Below, in pieces: positions 49,338-61,440 of a DNA stretch of 64,000 bases (the stretch's first letter is position 1; each line of letters opens with the position of its first letter). The notes beneath the pieces are model-generated. The model saw only the letters and a list, made by a program, of their open reading frames with translations, did no database searches and was not told the DNA's origin. A program made the translations under genes and the position numbers. Origin of the DNA: Ricinus communis (lineage: Eukaryota; Streptophyta; Magnoliopsida; Malpighiales; Euphorbiaceae); assembly GCF_019578655.1 (NCBI RefSeq), contig NC_063264.1, positions 12,751,213 through 12,815,212 on the forward strand. The letters are read 5' to 3'.

Positions 49338-49847
49338 TTTGTGCAAGACTTTTCGAGGATAGCAGCGCCTTTGACTAAGTTGACTCAGAAAAATATAAGG
49401 TTTCAGTGGACTGACGCGTGTGAGAGAAGCTTTCAAAAGTTGAAGGACTGTTTGACTTCAGCTCCAGTGTTGACCTTACCTTCTGGGACTGGTGGATTCA
49501 CGGTGTATTGTGACGCTTCTAGAGTGGGTTTGGGTTGTGTTCTGATGCAAAATGGAAAGGTAATAGCTTATGCGTCTAGGCAATTGAAGAAGCATGAATA
49601 AAATTACCCGACCCACGATTTGGAGATGGCAGCAGTAATTTTTGCATTAAAGATTTGGAGGCACTATCTCTATAGAGAGACGTGCGAGATTTATACGGAT
49701 CATAAAAGCTTAAAGTATATTTTTCAACGTATGATTTGAACTTGAGGCGGAGAAGGTGGTTAGAGCTTCAAGGACTATGATTGTAATATTCTCTACCACC
49801 CGTAATGCGAATGTTGTGGCCGATGCTTTGAGCAGAAGTTTGAGGTA
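49338..49847 (+). pseudogene. Chromovirus RNase H, broken
   Basis: The RNase H would degrade the RNA strand during reverse transcription. In frame after the 49335 stop come [18 protein letters not shown] and the domain proper: YCDAS (first catalytic aspartate, about 49508-49522), [18 protein letters not shown] 49599-49601, then [18 protein letters not shown] (catalytic glutamate) and [13 protein letters not shown] (aspartate). A frameshift near 49731 follows. Remnants [21 protein letters not shown] and ANVVADALS then lie in alternating frames to about 49840. The region links to integrase without a gap. Confidence 0.88.
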
Positions 49848-51211
49848 GTCTTGCTCATGTCACAGAGAAGAGACCGCTGGTTAGAGAGTTGCATGAACTG
49901 TATGATCAAGGGTTACAGGTGGAGACATTAGAATCGGGTGCATTATTAGCACATTTCTGGATTAGGTCTGTGCTTGTGGACAGAATCAGGATGGCTCAGA
50001 ATCGGGACCCACAGTTGCAGAAAATCTTGGAAGATGTGCAGCAGGGTCGAGCTAATAACTTTGTTATAAATGATGATGGCACCCTCATGATGGGCTCTAG
50101 GCTGTGTGTTCCCGATGTGGATAATCTCAGGAAGGAGATTTTAGAAGAAGCTCACTGTACAACTTACAGCGTGCATCCGGGATCCACAAAGATGTACCAT
50201 GATTTGAAAGGAAATTATTGGTGGAGCGGGATGAAGAGAGATGTAGCAGAGTTTGTCTCTAAATGTCTGACGTGTCAGCAGGTTAAATTAGAGCATCAGA
50301 AGCCGTCTGGTTTACTGCAGCCGCTTCCTATACCAGAGTGGAAATGGGAAAGGAATACTATGGATTTTGTATCAGGTTTACCCAAGACTTTTGCTGGTTA
50401 TGACTCCATCTGGGTAATTGTGGATCGATTAACTAAGTCAGCGCATTTTCTTCCGGTAAAGACTACCTACTCTGTAGCTAAGTATGCAAGAGTGTATCTG
50501 GAAAGGATTGTCAGTCTTCATGGCGTCCCAGTTTCCATAGTGTCTGACAGGGGTCCGCAATTTACTTCAAGGTTTTGGAAAAAGTTACAAGAAGAACTTG
50601 GTATCAGGTTGGACTTCAGTACGGCCTTCCATCCTCAGACGAACGGACAATCAGAAAGGACTATTCAAACCTTAGAGGATATGCTTCGAATGTGCGTGAT
50701 AGACTTTGGTGGTCAATGGGATTGGTATCTACTGTTGGTCGAATTCGCGTATAATAACAGCTATCATGCAAGTATCAAAATGGCACCTTTCGAGGCCTTG
50801 TATGGTTGGAAATGTAGATCCCCCGTATGTTGGGAAGAAGTTAGTGAATGGAAGTTAGCAGGATCAGAATTGGTTCAGATCACTTCAGAAAAGATTCTGG
50901 TTATGCGCGAGTGACTGAAGACAGCTTTTAGTAGGCAGAAAAGTTATGCGGATCCAAAGCAGAAGCACGTGGAATTCAGTGTTGGGGAATATGTATTCTT
51001 GAAGGTGTCTCCTATGCGTGGTGTGTTGCGGTTCGGCAAGAAGGGCAAATTGGCACCTCGTTATGTGGGACCCTTTGAGGTTATTGACAGAATTGAAGAT
51101 GTGGCATACAAGCTGGACTTGCCGGCGAACTTCTCGCATGTGCATCCGGTATTCCACATATCAATGTTAAGAAAGTATATTTCAGACCCTTCGCATGTGT
51201 TACAACCATAA
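49848..51211 (+). pseudogene. Chromovirus integrase, nearly intact
   Basis: The integrase inserts the cDNA into the genome. The longest surviving frame runs from about 49848 to TGA 50912-50914, with an internal ATG at 49889. Numbered from that ATG, the HHCC zinc-binding residues are His89, His96, Cys126 and Cys129. The catalytic triad is Asp159 (MDFVSGLP), Asp220 (VSDRGPQF) and Glu256 (NGQSERTI). Exactly 35 residues separate the last two, as in D,D35E enzymes. After the TGA the same frame continues through QKSYAD, VFLKVSPMRG and the GPFEVIDRI and VHPVFHISMLRKY blocks of the C-terminal domain to TAA 51209-51211. So only two stops interrupt roughly 450 codons. Confidence 0.93.
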
Positions 51212-51402
51212 AATGTGGAAGTTGGTGAAGATTTGACTTACGAGGAGCAGCCAGTCAGGATCGTGGATACTCAAGTTCGCCACCAAGGCCTAAAATTATT
51301 CCGATGGTCAAAGTTTTGTGGCGGAATCATTTGTCTGAAGAGTGTACCTGGGAAACTGAGCAGGAAATGAGAAGTCTCTACCCTCATTTATTTCAATCCT
51401 AA
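51212..51402 (+). pseudogene. C-terminal chromodomain of the integrase
   Basis: The same frame as integrase continues past the 51209 stop with GEDLTYEEQPVRIVD, then shifts near 51290. From about 51295 a new frame reads PMVKVLWRNHLSEECTWE and RSLYPHLF up to TAA 51400-51402. This is the chromodomain-like tail that defines chromoviruses, thought to steer integration by reading chromatin marks. The core VLWRNH and TWE residues are present. The stop upstream and the frameshift separate it from integrase in this copy. Confidence 0.85.
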
Positions 51403-51442
51403 GTGGGCCATGGTTTAAAATTCGAGGTCGAATTTTTTTTCT

Positions 51443-51455
51443 AAGGGGGGTAGAA
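51443..51455 (+). promoter_or_regulatory. Polypurine tract
   Basis: AAGGGGGGTAGAA lies directly before the 3' LTR TGTAACACCC. It is the usual plus-strand primer site. The single T interrupts an otherwise all-purine run. Confidence 0.85.
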
Positions 51456-52767
51456 TGTAACACCCTTACTAAATATTTATATATACAAAAATCGTTTTTC
51501 TCCTCCCTCTCTCTCTTTTCCCTCCCCTTCCCCTCTCCTTCTCCTCTTTTTCCTTCTCCCTCCGGCAGCCACCGTTGCCTCACGTTTCCGCCGTCATGAG
51601 CTAAGTCGCCACCGCTATCGCCGGCCTTCCTCTACGCCACCGGCTGGGGTGGAGTTGTTCGCTCGGCCTCTTGCCGGCTTGTTTTGGTGATCGACGGGAT
51701 CGGACTCCCACCCCGAAAACCCCGGAAGCCACCCTCCTTCGCCGGGAAAATCCTTGCCGGCAGCCATGGGAAGTGTCGCGTGAGCAGCGACTTTCCGGCC
51801 CGATCCGCCGCCTTAGGCCACTTTCCGGCCAAAACTCTGTACTGGACTCCTCGAACTTGAGTCATGTAGCGCCCGGATTCGAATTTAGGTGACCCGCCTG
51901 CACCCCTGTTTTCCTGGACGCGTGAAATATTTTAATTTTTAACTCAGTATAATTTTATTTTAGACTCTGAAAATTTTGTTATAATATTAGAAAGTTATTG
52001 TGGCTATTAATTGCTTGTGTTGGGTAGTTTAAAAATAAATCAAATTAAATTGTTTGGATCGTGGTGTTTTGGAGTCGGAAAATATTAATGCGATTCTTGT
52101 GGCCCCGTCCCTGTTATTAAATTCCAAAGCATGTTTGATATATTTTGGCAGGTCCTGGACCCGCTTTTACGGGGGGTAAATATCCGAAATTTAGGGAGGT
52201 TCACAAACTTTCGTGATTCCTCGAGTCCAATTAACTTCTAGCAAATGACCTTAGGGTCTAAGTTTAGGAAGAATTTTCGAATGTCTATTAATTGTATGTC
52301 TTTTGTTATTAGATAATTCAGCCTTTCCGCCAGCTCCACCCGAGGCGAGGAGCGGATCGGAACGCATCAAATCATGAGTTAAAGTCATTTAATCTTTGCG
52401 CTATTGCTAGTTTGATTTTAATATGCTATCTAGAATTTGTGCTTAATATGATTATTAGTATCGCAAAATAAATGATTTCACTTGATTATTAATATTTGAA
52501 ATAATATAAATATTATTATTAGTATGTTATAATAAGACAAACGTTATTATTTTTCCCTCACAAATTGCACATTGTTTTATCTTAAATCTTTAATCTTTAT
52601 TTCCGATATGTGTTGGATGAGTTCATCGGGATAATGATATTTATTATATGTGATGATTGCGAATTGGGAAATGTGGCTTGTAGAACATGCCGCTCGATGG
52701 GTTACATCGTGATCAGCGTATGCACGGTAATGATCATGGACATGTAATAAGATATTTATGGGTTTGC

Positions 52768-52912
52768 CCTGGTCGAGCATTGCTCTCGGGCTGATTTGTG
52801 TAAATTCGTCGGAGGTAAGGTCCCTGGTCGAGCATTGCTCTCGGCTTATTTGGATACTTAAGTGACCAGACTGGAGGTAAGGTCCCTGGTCGAGCATTGC
52901 TCTCGGGGCGCC
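52768..52912 (+). repeat. Tandem GGTCGAGCATTGCTCTCGG motif in the LTR
   Basis: Three copies of CTGGTCGAGCATTGCTCTCG lie at about 52769, 52825 and 52885. The last two are preceded by GGAGGTAAGGTCC. A decayed fourth copy is at about 53895-53920 beyond the nested fragment. The core GAGCATTGCTC is itself an inverted repeat. Four copies are found in the solo LTR in reverse orientation (44995-45240). The 5' LTR has none, because they lie in the deleted segment. Confidence 0.85.
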
Positions 52913-52969
52913 AGTCTTATTGGATTAAGAGAGCCGAATGGCTACTAGATTTCTTATTTGGATACTTAA

Positions 52970-53870
52970 TGATGCAACCAAAGATGCATCTAAGTCAACT
53001 AGCATGGATCCACTAGCCTATGGAGGACTGATGACACGAGCAAGGAGTAAGAGGTTCAAGCAAGCCTTAAATTCTTACTTGGAGCATGTTTTGAAGATGG
53101 CTAATGATGGTGCTTTTAATGAAGATAACAACGCCTTGAAGATAGTGACATTAATTGCTATTAATGAAGCTTAAACTTCTGGTCATGGAACAAGGTCAAG
53201 GTCAAAGATCAGGGATCAAAGTCAACAGGCTTTCCTAGGGTTTCTAGAAGCATTGGGCCGCACATTAGGGTTTCTAGAAGCATTGGGCCACACATTAGGG
53301 TTTCTAGAAGCATTGGAGGTCTCACCTAACCCTAGGGCAGCCACCACTTATGCTTAGAGAAGGAGGCGCGTACTTACATTAGAAGTCTTTTAGGGTTTGA
53401 TTCTTTATTGCTTATCTCTTAGTCCTTTTAGGGTTAGAATCATTTCAAAACTCTATAAATAGAGCTATGTATTTCTAAAGGACATAAGATCAATATACAT
53501 TTCCCGAATGAAGTTTAATTTGAGTTGTTAACTCTTATTCCTTAAGGTGTTCCTTATTGAATTTCTTGAGATTAAATTAACTTGTTTGATTTAGTTTCAC
53601 ATCTACATGTTTGATCAATCAATTAACTTTTATTAGTTTCTTGAGTTGTTTGAACATTCTTCATATATTTATAACTAAAGGGCTTAGTAGTTCTATTGCT
53701 AAGTTTGTTAGTTCCATAATCAATTGCAAACTTTCAAGTTAGATCTTGGGGCGACAAATTCGAACTTATTGGTAAGGGTGCTTCCCTCTTAAATAGGGAG
53801 AGCGTTTATCAGTTTGATTTTCTCACCATTACTTATCTTGGTGTTTGAACGTATCCGCCCGAGTTCAGAT
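52970..53870 (+). mobile_element. 901-bp gypsy-tail fragment inserted in the 3' LTR
   Basis: A segment foreign to this LTR family splits it. TACTTAA occurs on both sides (52963-52969 and 53871-53877), whereas the solo LTR has the site once, so this looks like a target duplication of 7 bp, longer than the 5 bp of LTR elements. The first part encodes PLAYGGLMTRARSKRFKQAL and about 50 further residues ending at TAA 53172-53174. This resembles the C-terminal tail of some plant gypsy polyproteins. Then follow about three copies of a 30-bp repeat around TTAGGGTTTCTAGAAGCATT (53228-53312), a TATA box at 53453 and LTR-like sequence. No TG...CA termini or terminal inverted repeats are clear. It may be a truncated gypsy 3' end or a short non-autonomous derivative. 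Confidence 0.6.
53453..53465 (+). promoter_or_regulatory. TATA box of the nested fragment
   Basis: CTATAAATAGAGC is a textbook plant TATA element. About 40 bp downstream are TAAAGGACATAAGATC and then T-rich sequence, as in LTR R/U5 regions. It supports the view that the fragment contains an LTR promoter. Activity is unknown. Confidence 0.55.
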
Positions 53871-54519
53871 TACTTAAGTGACTGACCGAGGTAAGGTCCC
53901 CGGTGAGCATTGCTCCGGGCCTTATTTGGATTAAGAGAGCCAAAATGGTCACATTAGAATTTGGGGTTAGGGTTCTACTTAGCCACACGTCCCGTGAAAG
54001 TAAAAATGTCTTTATTTATTTACACTCTCTTCTTTTATCATTTTATTATTATGGTGTATGATTATATATTATGATTGCAATTATATTCAGAAATTGGTAT
54101 ATTGTTCTGAATAATTAATATATCATGTGAAGGTTGCAATAGTCCTTAGATTATTTGATTTTGACTCACTCTAGACCCGGCCCGCTTGTAATTTTTTCAG
54201 GTGATAGTTAAAGACCTTCGCCATCGCACATTCGACAATCCGACTTCTTCTTCTTCAGACTTTTGTAATTATCTTGTACTTCTATACTTGTCATTTTTAC
54301 TCTAGAGTATCCGCAGTAGGAAATTTTAAAATTTATATAACTATTCTGACTCCTGTTGGTAGTATGATGATTTATTATGCAAGACAATTATGACTACTTT
54401 ATATTTGGTTAATTGTATATATGGATTTGCGGGTTGGTAAGGCTTACTACGGGTTTCGGTGGCCTTAAGCCTACCCATTTCCTAGTGCCGGTCACGGGCC
54501 CCCAAAGTGGGTCGTGACA

Positions 54520-54524
54520 ATATA
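54520..54524. other. Target site duplication ATATA, right copy
   Basis: ATATA directly follows the GTGACA end of the 3' LTR and equals the bases before the 5' LTR (42474-42478). The satellite k monomer continues with TTATTAACAATATTATGGGG. Confidence 0.9.
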
Positions 54525-57500
54525 TTATTAACAATATTATGGGGCTGTTTTCTCAAATTCATAAATATACACGTATTACGTGGTTATATTCTTATATCGA
54601 CAAATATAATCCTTTTAGGGGGTTATTTTCTCATATTATAAAATTGATCCACTTATGGGGTCGTTTTATCATACTCACAAATATACCAAAATTACGAGGT
54701 TATTTTTGTATATTGGTAAATATCCCCGTATCACGGGGTTGTTTTGTAATATTTATAGATATACCCCTCTTACGGGGTTATTTTCTCATATTAAAATTTT
54801 ACACCTTCTAACGAGGATGTTTTCTCGCAATTACACTACTTTTACAGGGTTGTATTTCAGATTCATAAATATACACATTTTACGAGGTTATTTTCTTAGA
54901 TTGATAAAAATATAAGTTTTACGGAGTTATTTTCTTACATTGATAAATTTATCACTTTTACGTGGTCATTCTCTCATAATAGATTATTAGCACTATTATG
55001 GGGTTGTCTTCTCAAATTCATAAATATACACGTTTTACGGCTTTATTTTCTTATATCGACAAATATAACCCTTTTACGGGGTTATTTTCTCATATTATAA
55101 AATTAATTCATTTAAGGGGTCGTTTTCTCATACTCACAAATAAACTAAAATTACGGAGTTATTTTCACTGATTGATAAATATCCCCGTATTACGGGGTTG
55201 TTTTCTAATATTTATAGATATACCCCTCTTACGGGGTTGTTTTCTCATATTAAAAAATTTACCACTTCTAACGAGGCTGTTTTCTCAGACTCGCAATTAT
55301 ACTACTTTTACGGGGTTGTTTTCTCAGATTCATAAATATACACGTTTTACGAGGTTATTTTCTTATATTGATAAATATACCACTTTTACGAGGTCGTTTT
55401 CTCATAATAAATTATTAGTACTATTATGGGTTGTTTTCTCAAATTCATAAATATTCACATTTTACGGGGTTATTTTATTGTATAGACAAATATACCCCTT
55501 TTACAGGGTTATTTTCTTATATTCTAAACTACCTCATTTAAGGGGTTGTTTACTCATACTCATAAATATACCAAAATTACGGTCTTATTTTCTCCAATTG
55601 ATAAATATCCCCATATTACGGGGTTGTTTTCTCATATTAAAAAATTTACCCCTTCTAACGAGGTTGTTTTCTAAGAATTGCAATTCACTACTTTTACGGG
55701 GTTATTTTCTCATATTAAAAAGTTACCCCATCTAACGAGGCTATTTTCTCAGACTCCCAATTCAATACTTTTACGGTGTTGTTTTCTCAAATTCATAAAT
55801 ATACATGTTTTACGAGGTTATTTTCTTATATTGATAAATATACCACTTTTACAGGGTCGTTTTCTCATAATAAATTATTAGCAATATTATGGGGTTGTTA
55901 TCTCAAATTCATAAATATACACGTATTACAGGGTTATTTTCTTATATCGATAAATATAACCCTTTTACGGGGTTATTTCTCATATTATAAAATTAATCCA
56001 TTTAAGGGGTCGTTTTCTCTTACTCACAAATATAACAAAATTATGGGGTTATTTTCTCCGATTGATAAATATCCCCGTATTACGGGGTCGTTTTCTAATA
56101 TTTATAGATATATCCCTCTTATGGGGTTATTTCTCGTATTAATAAATTTTCGCCTTCTAACGATACTGTTTTCTCATACTCGCAATTACACTACTTTTAC
56201 GGGGTTGATTTCTCATATTCAGAAATATACTCATTTACGAGGTTATTTTCTTATATTGATAAATATAAAACTTTTACGGGGTCATTTTCTCATAATAAAT
56301 TATTAGTACTATTATGGGGTTGTTTTCTCAAATTCATAAATATACACGTTTTGCGAGGTTATTTTCTTATATTGATAAATATACCCTTTTTACGGAGTTA
56401 TTTTCTCATATTCTAAAATTACCCTATTTAAGGGGTTATTTTCTCATACTCATAAATATACCAATATTACGGAGTTATTTTCTCCAATTGATAAATATCC
56501 CCGTATTACGGGTTTGTTTTCTAAAATTAAAAATTTACCCCTTCTAACGAGGCTGTTTTCTAAGACTTGCAATTCACTACTTTTACAGGGTTATTTTCTC
56601 ATATTAAAAAATTTACCCCTTCTAATGAGGCTGTTTTCTCAGACTCGTAATTCATTACTTTTACGATATTATTTTCTCAGATTCATAAATATACACGTTT
56701 GACGAGGTTATTTTCTTTTATTGATAAATATATTACTTTTACGGGGTCGTTTTCTCACAATAAATTATTAGCACTATTATGGGGTTGTTTTCTCAAATTC
56801 ATAAATATACACATTTTATGGGGTTATTTTCTTATATCGACAAATATAACCTTTTTACGGGTTATTTTTTCATAGTATAGAATTAATTCATTTAAGTGGT
56901 CATTTTTGCTTATTCACAAATATAGCAAAATTATGGGGTTATATTCACTGATTGATAAATATCAGCGTATTACGGTGTTATTTTCTAATATTTATAGATA
57001 TACCCCTCTTAAAGGGTTGCTTTCTCAAATTCTAAAATTAACCCATTTAAGGGGTTGTTTTCTCATACTCACAAATATACAAAAATTACAGGGTTATTTT
57101 CTCAGATTCATAAATATACCCGAATTACGGGGTTATTTTCTTACATTGATAACTATACCACTTTTTTGGGGTCGTTTTCTCATATTAAATAATTAGCAGT
57201 ATTATGGGGTTGTTTTCTCGAATTCATAAATATACACGTTTTACGAGGTTATTTTGTTACATCAACAAATATACCCCTTTTACGGAGTTATTTTCTCATA
57301 ATCTAAAATTACCCCATTTAAGGGGTTGTTTTCTCATACTCACAAATATATCAAAATTTCGGGGTTATTTTCTCCAATTGATAAATATCCCCGTATTTCG
57401 GGGTTGTTTTCTCAAATTAAAAAATTTACCCCTCCTAACAAGGTTGTTTTCTTATACTCGCAAATCACTACTTTTACGATGTTGTTCTCTCATATTCATA

Positions 57501-58689
57501 AATATACACGTTTTACGAGGTTATTTTTTATTTTGATAAATATACCACTTTTACGAGGTCGTTTTCTCATAATAAAATATTAGCACTATTATGGGGTTGT
57601 TTTCTCAAATTCATAAATATACACATATTACGGGGTTATTTTCTCATATCAACAAATATAACCCTTTTACGGGGTTATTTTCTCATATTATAAAATTAAT
57701 CCATTTAAGGGATCATTTTTTCATACTCACAAATATACCAAATTACGGGGTTATTTTCTACGATTGATAAATATCCCCGTATTACGGGGTTGTTTTCTAA
57801 AATTTATAGATATATCCCTCTTACGGGGTTATTTTCTCAAATTAACAAATTTACCCCTTCTAACGAGGCTGTTTTCTCAGACTCGCAATTATACTAGTTT
57901 TACGAGGTTGTTCTATCAAATTAATAAATATACACATTTTATGAGGTTATTTTCTAATATTTATAAATATACCATTTTTACGGGGTCGTTTTTTCATAAT
58001 AAATTATTTGCACTATTATGGGATTTTTTTCCCAAATTCATAAATATACACGTTTTACGAGGTTATTTTCTTATATCGACAAATATACCCCTTTTACGGG
58101 GTTATTATCTCATATTCTAAAATTACCCCGTTTAAGGGGTTGTTTTCTCATACTCACAAATATACCAAAATTTCGGGATTATTTTCTTCAATTGATAAAT
58201 ATCCCCGTATTACGGGGTTGTTTTCTCATATTAAAAAACTTACCCCTTCTAATGAGGCTGTTTTCTCAGACTCCTAATTACACTACTTTTATGGTGTGGT
58301 TTTCTCATATTCATAAATATACACGTTCTACGAGGTTATTTTGTTATATTGATAAATATACCTCTTTTACGGGGTCATTGTCTCATAATAAATTATTAGC
58401 ACTATTATGGGGTTGCTTTCTCAATTCATAAATATACACGTATTACAGGGTTAATTTCTTATATCGACAAATATAACCCTTTTACAGGGTTATTTTCTCA
58501 TTTTATAAAATTAATCCATTTAAGGGGTCGTTCTCTCATACTCACAAATTTACCAAAATTACGGGGTTATTTTCTCCGATTGATAAATATCCCCGTATTA
58601 CGGAGTTGGTTTCTAATATTTATAAATATACCCCTCTTACGGGGTTATTTTCACATATTAAAAAATTTACACCTCTAACGAGGCTGCTT

Positions 58690-61440
58690 TCTCAGACTCG
58701 CAATTACACAAATATACCCCTTTGACGAGGTTATTTTCTCATATTCTAAATTACCTCATTTAAGGAGTTGTTAACTCATACTCATAAACAAACCAAATGT
58801 TCGATTGATAAATATCCCGTATTACGGGATTGTTTTCTAATATTTATGATATATATCCTCTTACGGATATTTTCTCATTAACAGATTTCACCCCTTCTAA
58901 CGAGGTCGCTTTCTCTTTATACTCGAATTACACTACTTTTACTTTCGAGTCTCTTGAATTCATAAGTATACACGCTTTACGAGGTTATTTTATTATATTA
59001 ATAAATATACCACTTTTACTATGTCGCTTTCTCATAATAAATTATTAGCACTATTATGGAGTTGTTTTCAAATTCACAAAATACACACGCTTTTACGGTT
59101 ATTTTCTTTGCATCAATTAATATACCCCCTTTTACATAAGTTGGTCAAGTATTCAAACAACATTACAAGGAATATTTCTACACTCACCAATATACTAAAA
59201 TTTGAGTTATTTTTTCCAATTGATAAATATTCCGTTTTAGTTGTTTTCCTACAAAAATCAATTTCTAATCTGCACAAATAAGCCAAGACTTGCAATTCGC
59301 TACTTTTACTGGTTGTTTTCTAAGGTATTAAAATATTTGTCACTTCTAACCAGGGCTGCTTTCTCTCGACTCGCAATTCACTACTATTTACAAATTTTCA
59401 TTTTCATAAGACATAATATACACGCTTTACGAGGTTATTTTCTTATATTGATAAATATACCACTTTTACTAAAATCACAATATATTATTAGCACTATTAT
59501 GGGGTTGTTTTCTCAAATTCATAAATATACATGTTTTCTTATATCGATAAATATAACCCTTTTATGGGGTTATTTTCTCATATTATAAAATTAATCCACT
59601 TAATGGGTCGTTTATCATATTCACAAATATACCAAAATTACGGAGTTATTTTCTCCGATTGATAAATATCCCTGATAAGGGGTTGTTTTATAATATTTGT
59701 GATATACCACTCTTACGGGTTATTTTCCGATATTAAAAAAATTTACCTTCTTAATATACAGTTTTCTAGATCTTTAATTATACTCATTTTTACGGGTTAT
59801 TTTTAGATTTATAAATACACATTTTACTTTAGGTTATTTTCTTTTATATCGATAAATATACAAGTTTTTACTTGGTTATTTTCTTAAATTGATAAATATA
59901 CCACTTTTACAAGGTCATTCTCTCATAATAGATTATTACAACTTATTATGTGGGGTTGTTTTCAAATCATAAATATACATTTTACGATTTTGTTTTCTTT
60001 AACGATGTAAATATAACCTTTTATGGGGTTATTTTCTTCTCATGCTTTCATAAAATTAATCCATTTAAGGGTCGTTTTCACACTCATAAATATACCAAAA
60101 TTACGGAGTTATTTTCTCCTCTACTGGATAAATATCCCGATACGGGGTTGTTTTCTAATATTTATAGATATACCCCTCTACGGGTTGTTTTCAAATTTAC
60201 AATTGTTTTTACCCCTATTCTACAATAAATTATTAGCACTTATTATGGGGTTGCCTTTCAAATTTATAAATATACACATTTTATTTAGGATATTTTCTTA
60301 TAATCATACAACATCCACTTTACTGGGTATTTTCATATAATAAATTAATTCTATTTAAGGGTTGTTTCTCATACTATAACATATACCCAAAATTACGGGG
60401 TTATTTTCTCCAAAATGATAACATCCTTAATATTGGTTGGGTCGCCTCTACATTAAAAATCTCTACCCTCCTTCTAACCCAGCTTGTTTTCTAAGACTCT
60501 CAGAATATCACTAATTTCTTGGGGGTTGTTTTCTCATCTTAAAAATTTCACCCTTCTAACGAGGTATATTCGCATTCGCAATTCATTACTTTTGAAGTTG
60601 TTTCTCTATAAATATATATATTTTACGAGGTTATTTTCTTATATTGATAAATATACCACTTTTACGGTCGTTTTCTCTCACAATAAATTATTAGCACTAT
60701 TACGGGTTGTTTCAAACTATAAAACATATACGATTTTACGGGTTATTTTCTTATATTATAAAATTAATCCATTTAAGAGTCATTTCTCGTATCTATAAAT
60801 ATACCAAAACATTATATTATTTTTCACGATTAATAAACATCAACGACACGGTTATTTTCTAATATTTATGACATATCCTCTTACGGTGTTGTTTTCTCAT
60901 ATTAAAAATTTATCCCTTTAACGAGGTTATCAGATCGCAATTACACTACTTTTCCTCAATGTTGTTTATACATCTACGCAATATGACATTATTTTCTTGT
61001 ATTGATAAATATACTACTTTTACTAAGGTTGTTTTCTATAATAAAATTATTAGCACTATTATGGGGTTGTTTTCTCAAGTTCATAAATATACATGTTTTA
61101 CTTAGGTTATTTTTCATATCGACATACCCTTTAGTTATTTTTTCAAATTATGATTTAATTCATTTAAGGGGTCATTTTGCATACTCACAAATATACTAAA
61201 AATTACGGGGTTATTTTCACCTGTTGATAAAATAATCCCGATATTATAGGGTTGTTTTCTAATATTTATAGATATACCCCTCTTATAGGGTTGTTTTCAA
61301 ATTTCCAAAATTAACCCATTTAAGAGGTTGTTTTCACACCACAATTATACCAAAATTACTTCGGTCATACAATACGCATTTAACCATACACTGATATACA
61401 CCTCTTACGGTGTTTTTTAAAAAATTTACCCTTTCTAACG
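58690..61440 (+). repeat. Indel-rich, irregular zone of satellite B
   Basis: The variant order is still recognisable, but many monomers have small deletions or insertions. Examples are shortened GGGG runs, missing CTC in the TTTTCTC head (near 59950 and 60215), GGTCGCTTTCTCTTTATAC near 58905 and TTTCTTCTCATGCTTTCAT near 60030. Flanking parts on both sides keep clean 38-39-bp steps. The changes are mainly 1-5 base indels rather than substitutions. This fits either decayed satellite or poorly polished long-read consensus. Confidence 0.7.

Larger units (their letters stand above)
42479..54519 (+). mobile_element. Ty3/gypsy chromovirus (Tekay/Del-like), degenerate, with nested insertions
   Basis: A 12,041-bp LTR retrotransposon bounded by TG...CA LTRs and a 5-bp ATATA duplication. 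Order: 5' LTR, Met-tRNA primer site, gag, zinc knuckle, protease, RT, RNase H, integrase, C-terminal chromodomain, polypurine tract, 3' LTR. The domain order with a chromodomain after integrase, the DPGATHSFIS protease motif and the long LTRs (over 2 kb when complete) point to the Tekay/Del clade. This is from family knowledge rather than a tree. Several stops and frameshifts, a solo LTR inside gag, a foreign fragment in the 3' LTR and a deletion in the 5' LTR make it non-autonomous. It lies in satellite B in a k monomer. Confidence 0.93.
51456..54519 (+). repeat. Chromovirus 3' LTR, with nested insertion (3,064 bp)
   Basis: It starts TGTAACACCCTTAC and ends GGGTCGTGACA like the 5' LTR, and is followed by the ATATA duplication. 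Without the foreign 901-bp fragment and its 7-bp duplication it is about 2,156 bp. It retains approximately 1.17 kb that the 5' LTR lacks. The solo LTR at 44386-47364 has the corresponding middle part, so the long form is ancestral. Open frames inside it (51632-51892, 52577-52897) are LTR sequence. Confidence 0.92.

Noticed and set aside
50885..51157. 90-codon minus-strand open frame
   Set aside because: Antisense shadow of the integrase C-terminal domain.
42479..54519. An active, autonomous retrotransposon
   Set aside because: Multiple stops and frameshifts in gag, protease, RT, RNase H and integrase, a solo LTR in gag and a deleted 5' LTR exclude autonomy.
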